A stretch of 64,000 bases of DNA from Roseateles_B sp041905785 (GCA_041905785.1 JAYRKJ010000019.1:60386-124385); one strand, 5' to 3'; counted from the stretch's first letter, positions 7,141 to 16,993 are shown. Notes: generated by a model from the letters alone, not told the origin. Numbers and translations: made by a program.

Positions 7141-8730
7141 TCAGCTCTTCTTGGCCGGCTTGAGCAGGCCTTCGCAGGTGGCGCGCTGCTGGTCGGCCGT
7201 GTCCACCTTGGCGCAGATGCCGTCCAACTGGCCCCGCAGCTTGCCCAGGCTGGCCTCATGCTGGCCGCCCTTGTTCCAGGCCTGCAGCTCGGTGCCCATC
7301 TTCTTCAGCGAGCGTGCGCTGCGCTCATAGAAGGCGCTCTTGTCCTTCTCGGCCTCGGTGAACAGCTGGCCGGCCACCTTCTCGATGCGGGCCGCATCCT
7401 GCGGGGCCAGCTCGATCAGTGCGGCCAGGTAGTTGGCGCCCCACTGCAGCCGCGTGGCCGGGCCCTCGCTCTTGTTGAAGGCTTCCTCGTACCAGCGCAG
7501 TGCCTCGTCCTTCTTGCCTTGCTTCTTGGCGTTGCTGCCCAGCATGCTCATCAGGTAATAGGGCGAGTGGCTCTTGCTCAGGCTGGACTGGAGCAGGGCA
7601 TCGCTCTGCGCCCATTGGCCTGACACGCCCAGCAGGCTGGCGGCCTCGGTGATCACGGCCTGGCGTTCGTAGCCGTCGCTGATCTCCTTGTCGAGGCGGG
7701 CGGCGGTGTCACGCACTTCCTGCAGCAGGGCGGGGTTCAGCTTGGGATGGCGCTCGTCCTTGGGCAGGTCGATGCGGGCCAGCTCCACGCGGGCGCTCAG
7801 CGCAGCCAGGCGATCGGCGCGCGAGAGGCTGGTGTCCGCCTCCAGGCGCCTGAGCGCGGCTTCGTACTGGCCCAGCAGGGCCTGGCGCTCGGCCCCGGCC
7901 TTGGGCGCCAGGCTGCGGACGATCTCGGGCGCGCCATAGCTCAGGGCATCCGTCTGGGCGCGGGTCTCTTCGGCGCTGGCCAGGACCTTGCTCACGCGCT
8001 CGGCCAGGGCCGCATCCACCTTGAGGCTCTTGCCGTCTTCGTTCGCAGCCAGGGCCTTGAGCCACAGGCGCGTGCCGGTCTCTGCATCCACCGCCTGCGC
8101 TGCCGCCGCCAGTTGGGCCAGCAGGGCAGGGCGCTGCGGTGCGGCCACCAGTTGCTGCTCGTCGGTTTCCCAGGAGTAGAAGCCCAGCAGCTTCCATTCA
8201 TTGGCGCTGAGCTTCTTGCCGGCGCGGGCGTCGGCCAGCACGGACTTGATGGGGCGCCCGCCCGCCAGACCCAGCTGCAGCACCTTCATCACCTGGGCCG
8301 CGTCGGCCTCGCCTGGCAAGCGGGTCAACTCCTGGCCGTCATTGCTGAACAGGATCAGCGTGGGATAGCCGCGCACCTTGAAGCGCGTTCCCAGCTTCTG
8401 CGCGCCGGGCACGTCGCCGTCCAGGTGCACGGCCACGATGCTGCGCGTCTGCTCGATGAAGTCCTGGCGGTTGAAGAGCGTGGCCTTGAGCTGGTTGCAG
8501 GGCGGGCACCATTTGGCGCCCCAGTACAGCAGCACGGGCTTCTTCTCGCTGCGGGCCTGGGCGAAGGCCTTCTCGATGTCGGCATCGCCGGCGGCTTCCT
8601 GCCAGGCCACGCTGCTGGCGGTGGGCGCTGCGGCGCTCGCAGGCAGGATGCAGGAGGGGCTGAAGGCCGCCAGGCTCAGCAGGCCGGCGCAGGCCAAGGC
8701 GGTGGGGCGCAGGGAGGCAGGGAGCTTCAT
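7141..8730 (-). CDS. Exported thioredoxin-fold protein with helical repeat domain
   Basis: A 529-residue exported protein. An N-terminal signal peptide (about 1-34, with a Cys at 27) leads to a thioredoxin fold with active site WCPPC at residues 74-78 and the cis-Pro in RGYPTLIL. The remaining some 350 residues are Ala/Leu-rich helices that look like TPR-type repeats (for example ALRWYEEAFNKSEGPA). The likely role is a periplasmic thiol reductase or isomerase with a protein-interaction arm. It is a single gene ended by the 7074 terminator. The spacing of Cys27 does not make a clear lipobox, so lipid anchoring is uncertain. Confidence 0.88.
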   Translation of the reverse strand: MKLPASLRPTALACAGLLSLAAFSPSCILPASAAAPTASSVAWQEAAGDADIEKAFAQARSEKKPVLLYWGAKWCPPCNQLKATLFNRQDFIEQTRSIVAVHLDGDVPGAQKLGTRFKVRGYPTLILFSNDGQELTRLPGEADAAQVMKVLQLGLAGGRPIKSVLADARAGKKLSANEWKLLGFYSWETDEQQLVAAPQRPALLAQLAAAAQAVDAETGTRLWLKALAANEDGKSLKVDAALAERVSKVLASAEETRAQTDALSYGAPEIVRSLAPKAGAERQALLGQYEAALRRLEADTSLSRADRLAALSARVELARIDLPKDERHPKLNPALLQEVRDTAARLDKEISDGYERQAVITEAASLLGVSGQWAQSDALLQSSLSKSHSPYYLMSMLGSNAKKQGKKDEALRWYEEAFNKSEGPATRLQWGANYLAALIELAPQDAARIEKVAGQLFTEAEKDKSAFYERSARSLKKMGTELQAWNKGGQHEASLGKLRGQLDGICAKVDTADQQRATCEGLLKPAKKS

Positions 8731-9016
8731 GCGTTCAAGCGGCCCTCTCGTGGACGGCCGGTGTCGGGTGAAGAAGCGTGCATTGTGACCCCAAGCCCCG
8801 GGCCGTGCCTATGCGGGCTCGTCCGGGCGATCTGCGAAAGCGCTGGCGTGGCGCTCGTGCCGTGATCCACGCCAATCGGCACCTCAAACCGCGTCTTTGC
8901 CGCCTTGGCCCTGTTGCAGATCCTCGCGATGCCACGGGGCATCGCTGTGGCTTGCGCCTAGCCACGACGACCAATCCATCGGCTTGATTCAGTGCCTCAT
9001 CGCGTCGAACACTGCA

Positions 9017-9778
9017 CTAGGAAACCGGCCCGTCGGGCGCGCCGAGCAGGCCCTGCGCCTCGTCTTCCGGAGGCGGCTCGCAGGCGTGGCGGGCCAGGGC
9101 CATCCAAGTGGCGAAGTCGGGCTGGTGGGGCCGGCGCGGGGCCGGGCGTGCCAGTTCCAGGTGCTGGGCGTGAGCCAGCAGCACGCCGAACGCCGCCGGG
9201 ATTTCCTCCGGCTCGGCAATGCCCGCCTTGAGCACGAACCAGCACTGGCTGCTGAGCGCCAGATAGGCCTGGGACTTGGCCGGGCGCCGCAACTCGCCCA
9301 GCAGGTCGGCCCGGCTGACCTTGATCTCGTGCACGGCCACGTCCAGATAGTCGGCGACGGTGGTGTGGCGGATGGAAAAGACATCGGGCATGGCGTTGAC
9401 CCAGCGCAGCTTGGGCTGGGTGGCAGGCGCCGCGGCATCGACCAGGGGCGTCGTGTCAGCCGCCGGCACGGCGTCCGGGATCAGGCCGGCCCGCAGGCTC
9501 AGGCCACGCCAGACGACGCGTCCCGCCCGCTGCAGCTCCAGCGCCACCCGCCCCACCAACTGCTCATGGGCGTTGCGGGCCTGCCGATTGCGGTTCAAGG
9601 TGGCGGCCAGGGCCTGGACGCCGGCTTCGGTCACGCGCAGCCGCTCGCGCGATCCTTCGCTGACGCGCTCCAGCAGGCCCGCGGCCAGCAGTTCCAGCTC
9701 GATCAGGTCCTGGCAGGGCCAGCCGGCGCTGCGCCAGACCTCGCGCAATCGGCGCCAATGCGGGGTTCCGAGGGCCAT
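9017..9778 (-). CDS. MmcB-like PD-(D/E)XK nuclease-fold protein
   Basis: A 253-residue protein. Residues about 1-60 look like a winged helix (LIELELLAAGLLERV, RLRVTEAG). Residues about 125-215 carry a restriction-endonuclease-like core: D132 (MPDVFS), then E151-x-K153 (VHEIKVSRADLLGEL), then a Tyr/Cys-containing strand and IPAAFGVLL, as in MmcB-type DNA-repair proteins. The ATG at 9778 was chosen because the upstream residues are Arg/Cys noise. It starts 13 bases after the EamA transporter gene, so both are probably co-transcribed. Nuclease activity is a family-level inference; the wing fusion makes it longer than classical MmcB (about 150 aa). Confidence 0.62.
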   Translation of the reverse strand: MALGTPHWRRLREVWRSAGWPCQDLIELELLAAGLLERVSEGSRERLRVTEAGVQALAATLNRNRQARNAHEQLVGRVALELQRAGRVVWRGLSLRAGLIPDAVPAADTTPLVDAAAPATQPKLRWVNAMPDVFSIRHTTVADYLDVAVHEIKVSRADLLGELRRPAKSQAYLALSSQCWFVLKAGIAEPEEIPAAFGVLLAHAQHLELARPAPRRPHQPDFATWMALARHACEPPPEDEAQGLLGAPDGPVS

Positions 9779-9791
9779 GGTGGCTTCGCCT

Positions 9792-10742
9792 TCAGTCCAG
9801 CACCGGCACCTGGGCATCGGCGGCCTGGCGCGCGGCGCTGGCCCGCGGGGCGAACTGGGCCCAGGCCACGCCGGCCAGGGTCAGTGCTGCGCCCAGCAGT
9901 TTGGCAGCGCCGAACTGCTCGCCGCCTGCGCCCCAGGCCGCCAGGCCGGCGATGGGCGGCATCAGGTAGATCAGCGGCGCCGTGCGCGCCACGCCGCGCT
10001 GGGCGTTGACCCAGCCCCAGGCCAGCCAGCTGCCAAAACCGATGCCGACCACCGCCCACAACGCACCCAGCCACAGTGCCGGCGTGACGGCGGTCCAGTC
10101 GGTCAGCAGCGCGGCGGGCAAGGCATAGAGCAGCACCGGCGGCGTGGCGGCCAGGCTGGCATAGCACATCACCAGCACCGCGCCATGGCGTTCGATGAGG
10201 GGCTTGGCCGCCACGGTGTAGTAGGAGAACAGCGCGGCGGCGACGAGCAGCACCAGGTCCCCGCCACCGGCCCGCCAGTTGGCCGCCAACAGCTTGTCCG
10301 ACATGAAGAGCACGGCGCCGGCGCCCGCCAGGGTGATGCCCACCAGTTGGGCGCGGCGCAGGCGCTCCAGGCCATAGGCGCGCAGGATCAGCAGCGTGAA
10401 GAGGGGCCCGCAGGCCAGCAGCACCGAGCTGGAAAAGGGCGTGGACCAGTGCACGCCGAAGCTGGACAGCACCAGGTGCAGGCCCTGCCCCAGCAGGCCC
10501 AGCCGTGCCAGGGCCCAGGCGTCCTGGCGCGACACGCGGGGCCAGTTCAGCCCATGCCGATGCAGCAGCAGCCCCGTCACCAGCAGCGACATCAGCGCGA
10601 AGCGCAGGCACAGGAAGCCGCCCGGCCCCATGGCCGCCAGAAGAGCTTTCTGCAACGGGAAGTTCAACCCCCAGGCCAGCACGACCAGGAGCCCGACTGC
10701 CAGGGCGCTGCGGGAAGAGGAGGAGGTAGGCATGCCCGGCAT
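9792..10742 (-). CDS. EamA/DMT-family transporter
   Basis: A 316-residue inner-membrane protein with about ten hydrophobic helices in two EamA repeats, as in drug/metabolite exporters such as YedA/RhtA. The first repeat begins VGLLVVLAWGLNFPLQKAL and the second includes APLIYLMPPIAGL. Charged loops RVSRQDAW and LIERHG separate helices. Two ATGs (10742 and 10733) are possible; neither has a strong ribosome-binding site. It is followed by the PD-(D/E)XK-like gene, with no obvious functional link. The substrate cannot be predicted. Confidence 0.9.
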   Translation of the reverse strand: MPGMPTSSSSRSALAVGLLVVLAWGLNFPLQKALLAAMGPGGFLCLRFALMSLLVTGLLLHRHGLNWPRVSRQDAWALARLGLLGQGLHLVLSSFGVHWSTPFSSSVLLACGPLFTLLILRAYGLERLRRAQLVGITLAGAGAVLFMSDKLLAANWRAGGGDLVLLVAAALFSYYTVAAKPLIERHGAVLVMCYASLAATPPVLLYALPAALLTDWTAVTPALWLGALWAVVGIGFGSWLAWGWVNAQRGVARTAPLIYLMPPIAGLAAWGAGGEQFGAAKLLGAALTLAGVAWAQFAPRASAARQAADAQVPVLD

Positions 10743-10803
10743 CTTGCCAGCGCGGGCGGCCGGATGCTGTCAGCAGCGTGCCGCGATGGCGCTGATCGCG
10801 CAT

Positions 10804-10837
10804 GAAAAAACCCCCTGGCCGGGAGGCTCAGGGGGTT
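10804..10837 (-). terminator. Intrinsic terminator of the DUF4397 lipoprotein gene
   Basis: A 9-bp stem (10809-10817 with 10829-10837, core CCCCCTG/CAGGGGG) and 11-base loop, followed on the minus strand by a T-run (10805-10810). Confidence 0.85.
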
Positions 10838-10855
10838 GTGACGATGCGTGCGAGC

Positions 10856-12127
10856 TTAAGGTTCGATCCAGATGCCTTCCAGTGCGCCCGGCGTGCCGGT
10901 CAGCCAGATGGTGTAGACCTTGTTGGCCACCAAGGTCTTCTTGGACAGGAAGACCGTCGGTGCGCCTGCGCGGACGTCAAACTGGACTTCGCCGGTCGTG
11001 GAGATCAAGGCGCTGCTCGACAGCTGGCCCGGCACGACGTCGGCAATCACAGGCAGCGCGTCGATGTACAGGGACACCTTGCCCAAGCCCTTCACGCCGT
11101 TCAGGATGCGGACCTTGGCCTGGGTGGTCGAATTCGGAAGCGAGTTGTCTTCCTTCAGCGGGGTCAGCGTCGGGGTGGCAGCGTCACCCCACAACAGCAT
11201 GTTGTACACGGCGCTGCGCTCCAGAGCGAGCGTCTGGGGCGCTTGAGCGACGCCATTCACGCTCCAGTTCACCTTGAGGCCGTTGGTCACGGTGATGTCA
11301 AAGTAGTTCGATCGGGCTGGTGCTTCCTTGTCGAGTGCGTTGACGCCATTCAGGCTGACCGTGACCTTGTCATTGCGGGTCAGGGCAGCAAGGACGCGCA
11401 CCTTGGCCAGGCCGTTCTCGTACTTGGTTACCGTGCCTTGCTGGGCCATCAGCAGGCCGTTGACCATCACGCCGCCGGTGGCGCTGGTCAGCACCAGGGT
11501 GTTGACCTTGGCCGAGTCCAGCGTGACGTTGGGGATGTCCAGTCGCAGGTCGGTCTTGCTGCCGGCGGCAGTCACGCGGATCTGGTAGGTGCCCGAGGTC
11601 AGCGTGCGGTAGGCATCGCCGTTGCCCGGGATCAGGGACGAGGCCGTGGGGGTGGCGTCCGTCAGGGAGGCGCCGGGAGCGGTCACATAGACGTCCACCT
11701 GGCCTGCGTCCGGGGCCAGGTTCAGCGTCAGCAGCTTGGTGCTGCCGCTGGCGGGTTCGGTCTCGGACTCGTTAAGCAGACGGGTGGCCATCGAGCCCGT
11801 GTTGCCGAAGGCGATCAGGGTGTAGTGGCCGTCCTTGATCAGATTGCTCAGGGCCGGGGTGGACAGCAGGGTGGAGCTGCCCGCCACCAGCAGCTCGGAG
11901 GTGTTGCTGCCGGTGCCGACGCTGCCGTAGTTGGACACGGTGCCGAAATTGACGCCCGTGCTCACCTTGGTGTCGTTGACCTTCAGGTCCAGCGAGGCGT
12001 AGCCGACGCTGGCGTTCAGCAGACGGATGTTGGTGTTGCCGTCATTGCTGCCGCTGCCGCTGCCGCAGGCGCTCAGCGCCAGGGTGCCGATCATGGCGAT
12101 CGCGCTCGCCCATCGAGTGAATCTCAT
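10856..12127 (-). CDS. DUF4397-domain lipoprotein
   Basis: A 423-residue lipoprotein. The signal peptide ends in a lipobox LALSAC with Cys21, followed by a Gly/Ser/Asn linker. The mature part contains repeated Ig-like beta segments of the DUF4397 type (IRLLNASVGYASLDLKVND near the N-terminus, then VRILNGVKGLGKVSLYIDALP). I see at least two such units. The function of DUF4397 is unknown; family members are usually cell-surface or periplasmic. It is a single gene with its own terminator, divergent from fadH. Confidence 0.88.
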   Translation of the reverse strand: MRFTRWASAIAMIGTLALSACGSGSGSNDGNTNIRLLNASVGYASLDLKVNDTKVSTGVNFGTVSNYGSVGTGSNTSELLVAGSSTLLSTPALSNLIKDGHYTLIAFGNTGSMATRLLNESETEPASGSTKLLTLNLAPDAGQVDVYVTAPGASLTDATPTASSLIPGNGDAYRTLTSGTYQIRVTAAGSKTDLRLDIPNVTLDSAKVNTLVLTSATGGVMVNGLLMAQQGTVTKYENGLAKVRVLAALTRNDKVTVSLNGVNALDKEAPARSNYFDITVTNGLKVNWSVNGVAQAPQTLALERSAVYNMLLWGDAATPTLTPLKEDNSLPNSTTQAKVRILNGVKGLGKVSLYIDALPVIADVVPGQLSSSALISTTGEVQFDVRAGAPTVFLSKKTLVANKVYTIWLTGTPGALEGIWIEP

Positions 12128-12434
12128 CAAACGCTCCAGTTCTCCGTTCGCACCCCACAGGGCGCGCATGAATCGAGTGTGCGACAGCCCGGGGCTGCCG
12201 GCGTCGACTGCGGGCGATTGTAATGAGATGGCCTGAAGCTGTCGGCGACCCCGGGCGAAGGACGTTCCGTAAAGATTTGCAGCCCTGGCGCGGTGCGCGG
12301 GGCCCTAGAGCCGGCTCTCCAAAGCAGGGTTGCCCGCCATGGGTCCGCAGGGGGGCGCTGCTAGCATCAGCCGCGACCTTGGGCCGCCTGCGCCGGCCCA
12401 TCCCTGCGCAAGAACAAGCATGAAGGAGACCGTC
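12128..12434. other. Intergenic region between lipoprotein and fadH genes
   Basis: Divergent 307-bp spacer that should hold both promoters. I see no gene, tRNA or clear operator. The only clear element is the AAGGAGA ribosome-binding site before the fadH start. Confidence 0.5.
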
Positions 12435-14492
12435 ATGGCCTATGAGCACCTGCTGGCCCCGCTGGACCTGGGCCACACCCGGCTGAAGAACCGGGTGCTG
12501 ATGGGCAGCATGCACACCGGCCTGGAAGACTCCCGCAAGCACTTCGAGCGCATGGCCGTCTATTTCGCTGAACGGGCCCGGGGCGAGGTTGGCCTGATCG
12601 TCACCGGCGGCTTCGCCCCCAATATCGAGGGCTGGGCCAAGCCCTTCGCCGGCACTCTGGCCACCAGCGGAGCGGCACGCCGCCACCGTGTGATTACGGA
12701 CGCCGTGCATGCCGAGGGCGGCAAGATCGCCCTGCAGATTCTGCACACGGGTCGCTACGGCTACCACCCGCTGTGCGTGGCACCTTCGCGCATCCAGTCG
12801 CCCATCTCGCCCTTCACGCCCCGCGAGTTGAGCGAGCGCGGCATCGAGCGCCAGATCCGTGCCTTCGTGCGTTGTGCCCGGCTGGCCCGCGAGGCCGGCT
12901 ACGACGGCGTGGAGGTGATGGGCTCGGAGGGCTACTTCATCAACCAGTTCCTGGTCAGCCACACCAACCATCGCCAGGACCGCTGGGGCGGCGCCTATGA
13001 GAACCGCATGCGGCTGCCGCTGGAGATCCTGCGGCGCATGCGCGAGGCCGTGGGCCGGGACTTCATCATCATTTACCGCCTGTCCATGCTGGACCTGATC
13101 CCGGACGGCAGCAACTGGGACGAGGTGCTGCAGCTGGCACGCGAACTGCCGGGCGCCGGCGCCGACATCATCAACACCGGCATCGGCTGGCACGAGGCGC
13201 GCGTGCCCACCATCGCCACCAGCGTGCCGCGCGCCGGCTTTGCCTGGGTCACGAAAAAGCTGCGCGAGCAGCTGCGCGCCGAGGGCGTCACGACGCCCCT
13301 GGTCACCAGCAACCGCATCAATACGCCTGAGGTGGCCGACCAGGTGCTGGCCGAGGGCTGCGCGGACATGGTCAGCATGGCCCGCCCCTTCCTGGCCGAC
13401 CCGGACTTCGTGCGCAAGGCACGCCAGAACCGGGCCGACGAAATCAACACCTGCATCGCCTGCAACCAGGCCTGCCTGGACCATGCCTTCCAGCAGAAGA
13501 TTGCCAGCTGCCTGGTGAACCCGCGCGCGGCGCATGAGACCGAGCTGCGCGTCCTGCCGCTGCAGAAGGAGCAGGCCCGCAAGCGCATCGCCGTGGTGGG
13601 CGGCGGCCCGGCCGGCATGGCCGCGGCCACGACCCTGGCCGAACGCGGCCATGCGGTCGAGCTCTTCGAGGCCGGGGCTGAGCTGGGCGGCCAGTTCAAT
13701 CTGGCGCGGCGCGTGCCGGGCAAGGAAGAGTTCAGCGAGACCCTGCGCTACTTCCGCCGCCGGCTCGACAGCACCGGCGTGCAGCTCCACTTGAATCGCC
13801 GGGTGGGGGCGCAGGAGCTGCAGGCCTTCGACGAAATCCTGCTGGCCACCGGCGTGGCGCCGCGCAATCCGCGCATCGAGGGGCAGGCCGAGGGCGAGGC
13901 GCGGGGTCAGGTCTTGAGCTATGTGGACGTGCTGCTGCAGCGCAAGCCCGTGGGGCAGCGTGTGGCCGTCGTGGGGGCGGGCGGCATCGGCTTCGACGTG
14001 TCGGAGTTCCTGCTTGAGGCGGGCCACTCGCTGGCGCTGGATGCGCAGGCCTGGCGCCGGCACTGGGGCGTGGGCGACCCCGCCGAGGTGCGTGGCGGCC
14101 TGCTGCGCGCGGCCCCGGACGCGCCGCAGCGTCAGATCACCCTGCTGCAGCGCAAGAAGGGCAAGCTGGGCGCCGGGCTGGGCAAGACCACCGGCTGGAT
14201 CCACCGTGCAGCGCTGAAGATGAAGAACGTGGAGATGGTCGGCGGCGTCAACTACGAGCGCATCACACCCGAGGGCTTGTGGGTCAGCTATGGCGAGGGC
14301 CGCGAGGACCTGCAGCTGATCGAGGTCGACACCATCGTGCTGTGCGCCGGCCAGGAGCCGGTGCGCGAGCTGCAGGCGCCGCTGGAGGCCGCGGGCCGCC
14401 GCGTGCACCTGATAGGCGGCGCCCTGGAGGCGGGTGAGCTGGATGCCAAGCGTGCCATTCGTCAGGGTGTGGAGCTGGCGGCCCGCCTGTGA
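12435..14492 (+). CDS. fadH: NADPH-dependent 2,4-dienoyl-CoA reductase
   Basis: A 685-residue flavoprotein close in size to E. coli FadH (671 aa), which reduces 2,4-dienoyl-CoA during beta-oxidation of unsaturated fatty acids. The N-terminal old-yellow-enzyme TIM barrel (about 1-370) shows KNRVLMGSMHTGLE and EVMGSEGYFINQFLVSHTN. A four-Cys iron-sulfur segment CIACNQACLD...C follows. The C-terminal half has an FAD dinucleotide motif VVGGGPAGMAAA and an NADPH-type motif VVGAGGIGFDVSEF. An in-frame ATG exists at 12420, but ATG 12435 has AAGGAGA at the right distance. It is a single gene. Confidence 0.95.
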   Translation: MAYEHLLAPLDLGHTRLKNRVLMGSMHTGLEDSRKHFERMAVYFAERARGEVGLIVTGGFAPNIEGWAKPFAGTLATSGAARRHRVITDAVHAEGGKIALQILHTGRYGYHPLCVAPSRIQSPISPFTPRELSERGIERQIRAFVRCARLAREAGYDGVEVMGSEGYFINQFLVSHTNHRQDRWGGAYENRMRLPLEILRRMREAVGRDFIIIYRLSMLDLIPDGSNWDEVLQLARELPGAGADIINTGIGWHEARVPTIATSVPRAGFAWVTKKLREQLRAEGVTTPLVTSNRINTPEVADQVLAEGCADMVSMARPFLADPDFVRKARQNRADEINTCIACNQACLDHAFQQKIASCLVNPRAAHETELRVLPLQKEQARKRIAVVGGGPAGMAAATTLAERGHAVELFEAGAELGGQFNLARRVPGKEEFSETLRYFRRRLDSTGVQLHLNRRVGAQELQAFDEILLATGVAPRNPRIEGQAEGEARGQVLSYVDVLLQRKPVGQRVAVVGAGGIGFDVSEFLLEAGHSLALDAQAWRRHWGVGDPAEVRGGLLRAAPDAPQRQITLLQRKKGKLGAGLGKTTGWIHRAALKMKNVEMVGGVNYERITPEGLWVSYGEGREDLQLIEVDTIVLCAGQEPVRELQAPLEAAGRRVHLIGGALEAGELDAKRAIRQGVELAARL

Positions 14493-14719
14493 TCGACGCG
14501 CCGCCCCCATGGCGCGCTGGCCAAGCGTGCAAATTTTCTCCAATGCCCAGGCGGCGCGCTCCCGGTTAACCCTAGACGGCATGCCACAAGAATCCCTTTG
14601 GCCTGACAGTCCGTTCCAGAGGGGGCGTCCCGTGTTGTTGGAAGGCGCTCGATCCGATGAATAAAGCGATCCGCAGAGCAGACATGCTCTGACGGGATGC
14701 GCGAAAGGTCTGTCGCTCC

Positions 14720-16993
14720 ATGCGCTTTCTGCGTCGCCGCCTCATGAGGGTGAGCCCGCTGCTCGTTCCGTTGTGCGCTCATGCGCAGGGCGGGCTGCTG
14801 CCCGGCTGGGCTGATTTCAACGCCCGCGATCCCGCGCTGTGGCTGGGCCTGGCCTGTGTGGCCGGCGGCCTGGCCATGGGCGGCGTGCTGGCCCTGTTTT
14901 TCCAGCAGCGCCAGCGCCTGCAGCGCCGGCGTGAGGAACTGCGCCGCCTGCGCCAGGAGCGGGCGCGCCTGAGGGCCTTTCTCAACGCCGTGCCCGACCC
15001 CATGTTCTCCAAGAACGCCTTGGGCGCCTACGAGGGCTGCAATCCGGCCTTCGAGGCGGCGGTGGGCCGGAGCGAGGCCGAGCTGCTGGGGCGGCGCGAC
15101 GATGAAGTCGGCATCCGCCTGGACTGGACCCGCCGGCGCGACCGCCAGCTCAGCTGGTACCAGCGCCCCAGCGGCGAGCGCCAGTGCCTGGACGTGGTGC
15201 AGGTGGACATTCACGACGGTGAGGAGTTCCTGGGCCGCATGGCCATCGGCCGCGACGTCACCGAGCTGCAGCTCGCCCGCGAAAAGGCGCGTCGCGCCGA
15301 GACGGTCTTCGCCCATTGCGGCGAGGGCATCCTGGTCTGCGATGAAGAACTGCGCGTGCTCGATCTCAACCCGGCCCTGAGCCGCATCTGCGGCTACGAG
15401 CGCGAGGAGCTGCTGGGCGAGGTGCCCCAGCTCTGGCGCGACGGCGAGCAGGACCCCGAGCAACTGCTTGCCCTGCATGCCCAGGTCGAGAGGCAGGGCC
15501 ATTGGAGCGGCGAACTGCTGGTGCGGCACAAGAGCGGCGACCCGGTGCCGGTCTGGGCCACGGTGGTCCGTGTGGACCCGGACCCCGGGCAAGGCGAGGG
15601 CGTGCAGTACCTCAGCGTGCTGACGGACATCTCCCGCATCAAGGCCACGGAGGCCGAACTGCTGCACCAGTCCCTGCATGACCGCCTCACCGGTCTGCCC
15701 AACGCCGCGCTGATGCGCGACCGCATCGAGCGCGAGATCGGCCAGGCCCAGCGGGCCCAGGGCAAGGTCGCGGTGCTCTTCATCGACCTGGACGGCTTTC
15801 GCGACGTCAACGACATCGCCGGCCATGCCGCGGGCGACCAGGTGCTGCGCACCGCGGCCGAGCGCTTCGTCCAGGTGCTGCGCGCCAGCGACTCCGTGGC
15901 GCGCGTGGGCGCCGACGAATTCGCCATCGTGCTGGGCGGCCTGGACGACGAGACCGCGGCGCTGCGCCTGGGGGACCGCCTGATCCAGGCCATGGACGAA
16001 CCCATCCACGTGGGGCTCCAGCGCTTCAACATCGGCGCCAGCATCGGACTGGCGCTGTACCCCACCGATGGCCAGACAGTGGACGAGCTGCTGCGCAACG
16101 CCGAGGCGGCCATGTGCCGGGCCAAGGTCCATGCCCGCAACAGCGTGCAGTCCTACCGGCCCGAGCTGACCCAGGCCGTGCAGCAGCGCTTCGAGCTGAC
16201 CCACGCCCTGCGCATGGCCAACGAGGCGGCGCAGTTCCGCCTCGAGTACCAGCCCCAGGTGCGTTTGTCCGATGGCCAGCTGATCGGCGCCGAGGCCCTG
16301 CTGCGCTGGCGGCATCCGACCCGCGGGCCCATCTCGCCGGCCGAGTTCATCCCCCTGGCCGAGGACACCGGCCTGATCGTGCCCATCGGCCGCTGGGTGC
16401 TGGAGCAGGCCTGCGCGCAGGCGGCGCGCTGGCAGGGTCAGCCGGGCAAGCCGCAGCAAATTGCCGTCAACGTCTCGGCCCGCCAACTGCGTCAGCCGGA
16501 CTTCATCCTCGCGCTGGACTTCATCCTGATGAGCACCGGCTGCCCGGCCACCGCGCTGGAGCTGGAGGTCACCGAAAGTCTGCTGCTGGAGGACGCCGAG
16601 CAGGCCATCCGCCTGCTCAACCAGCTCGCTGACCGCGGCGTGCGCGTGGCCATCGACGACTTCGGCACGGGCTACTCGTCGCTCGCCTACCTCAAGCGCA
16701 TGCCGGTGCAGACGCTCAAGATCGACCGCAGCTTCGTGCAGGAACTGGGCGAGGACAACAACGTGGCGGCCATTGCCCGCACCGTGATCGTGCTGGCCCA
16801 CAGCCTAAACCTGGACGTGCTGGCCGAGGGCGTGGAAACCGCGCAGCAGGCCGAATGGCTGCGCCGCGAGGGCTGTGACTGGGCCCAGGGCTGGCACTAT
16901 GGCCGCCCGATGCCGGCAGAGAGCTTCGAACTGTCGCAGCCGGTGGTGGCCGAGCCCCGGCTGGCGGTGGTGAAGGCGATGCAGCGGGCGTGA
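14720..16993 (+). CDS. Membrane-anchored PAS-GGDEF-EAL cyclic-di-GMP protein
   Basis: A 757-residue signalling protein. One membrane helix (about residues 44-64) and a coiled-coil-like Arg/Gln stretch precede two PAS domains (about 80-190 and 195-310). A GGDEF domain (about 325-480) has its active-site motif as GADEF instead of GGDEF, so diguanylate cyclase activity may be weak or lost. The EAL domain (about 495-740) keeps EALLRW, the TES, DDFGTGYSS and EGVE motifs expected of an active c-di-GMP phosphodiesterase. The net output is therefore probably c-di-GMP hydrolysis controlled by the PAS domains. It has no operon partners. Confidence 0.93.
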   Translation: MRFLRRRLMRVSPLLVPLCAHAQGGLLPGWADFNARDPALWLGLACVAGGLAMGGVLALFFQQRQRLQRRREELRRLRQERARLRAFLNAVPDPMFSKNALGAYEGCNPAFEAAVGRSEAELLGRRDDEVGIRLDWTRRRDRQLSWYQRPSGERQCLDVVQVDIHDGEEFLGRMAIGRDVTELQLAREKARRAETVFAHCGEGILVCDEELRVLDLNPALSRICGYEREELLGEVPQLWRDGEQDPEQLLALHAQVERQGHWSGELLVRHKSGDPVPVWATVVRVDPDPGQGEGVQYLSVLTDISRIKATEAELLHQSLHDRLTGLPNAALMRDRIEREIGQAQRAQGKVAVLFIDLDGFRDVNDIAGHAAGDQVLRTAAERFVQVLRASDSVARVGADEFAIVLGGLDDETAALRLGDRLIQAMDEPIHVGLQRFNIGASIGLALYPTDGQTVDELLRNAEAAMCRAKVHARNSVQSYRPELTQAVQQRFELTHALRMANEAAQFRLEYQPQVRLSDGQLIGAEALLRWRHPTRGPISPAEFIPLAEDTGLIVPIGRWVLEQACAQAARWQGQPGKPQQIAVNVSARQLRQPDFILALDFILMSTGCPATALELEVTESLLLEDAEQAIRLLNQLADRGVRVAIDDFGTGYSSLAYLKRMPVQTLKIDRSFVQELGEDNNVAAIARTVIVLAHSLNLDVLAEGVETAQQAEWLRREGCDWAQGWHYGRPMPAESFELSQPVVAEPRLAVVKAMQRA

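Noticed and set aside
12042..14582. 846-residue minus-strand open frame
   Set aside because: Spans fadH and the lipoprotein gene start in a shadow frame with His/Gly/Leu bias and no recognisable domain.
14462..16801. 779-residue minus-strand open frame
   Set aside because: Opposite the PAS-GGDEF-EAL gene; no domains.
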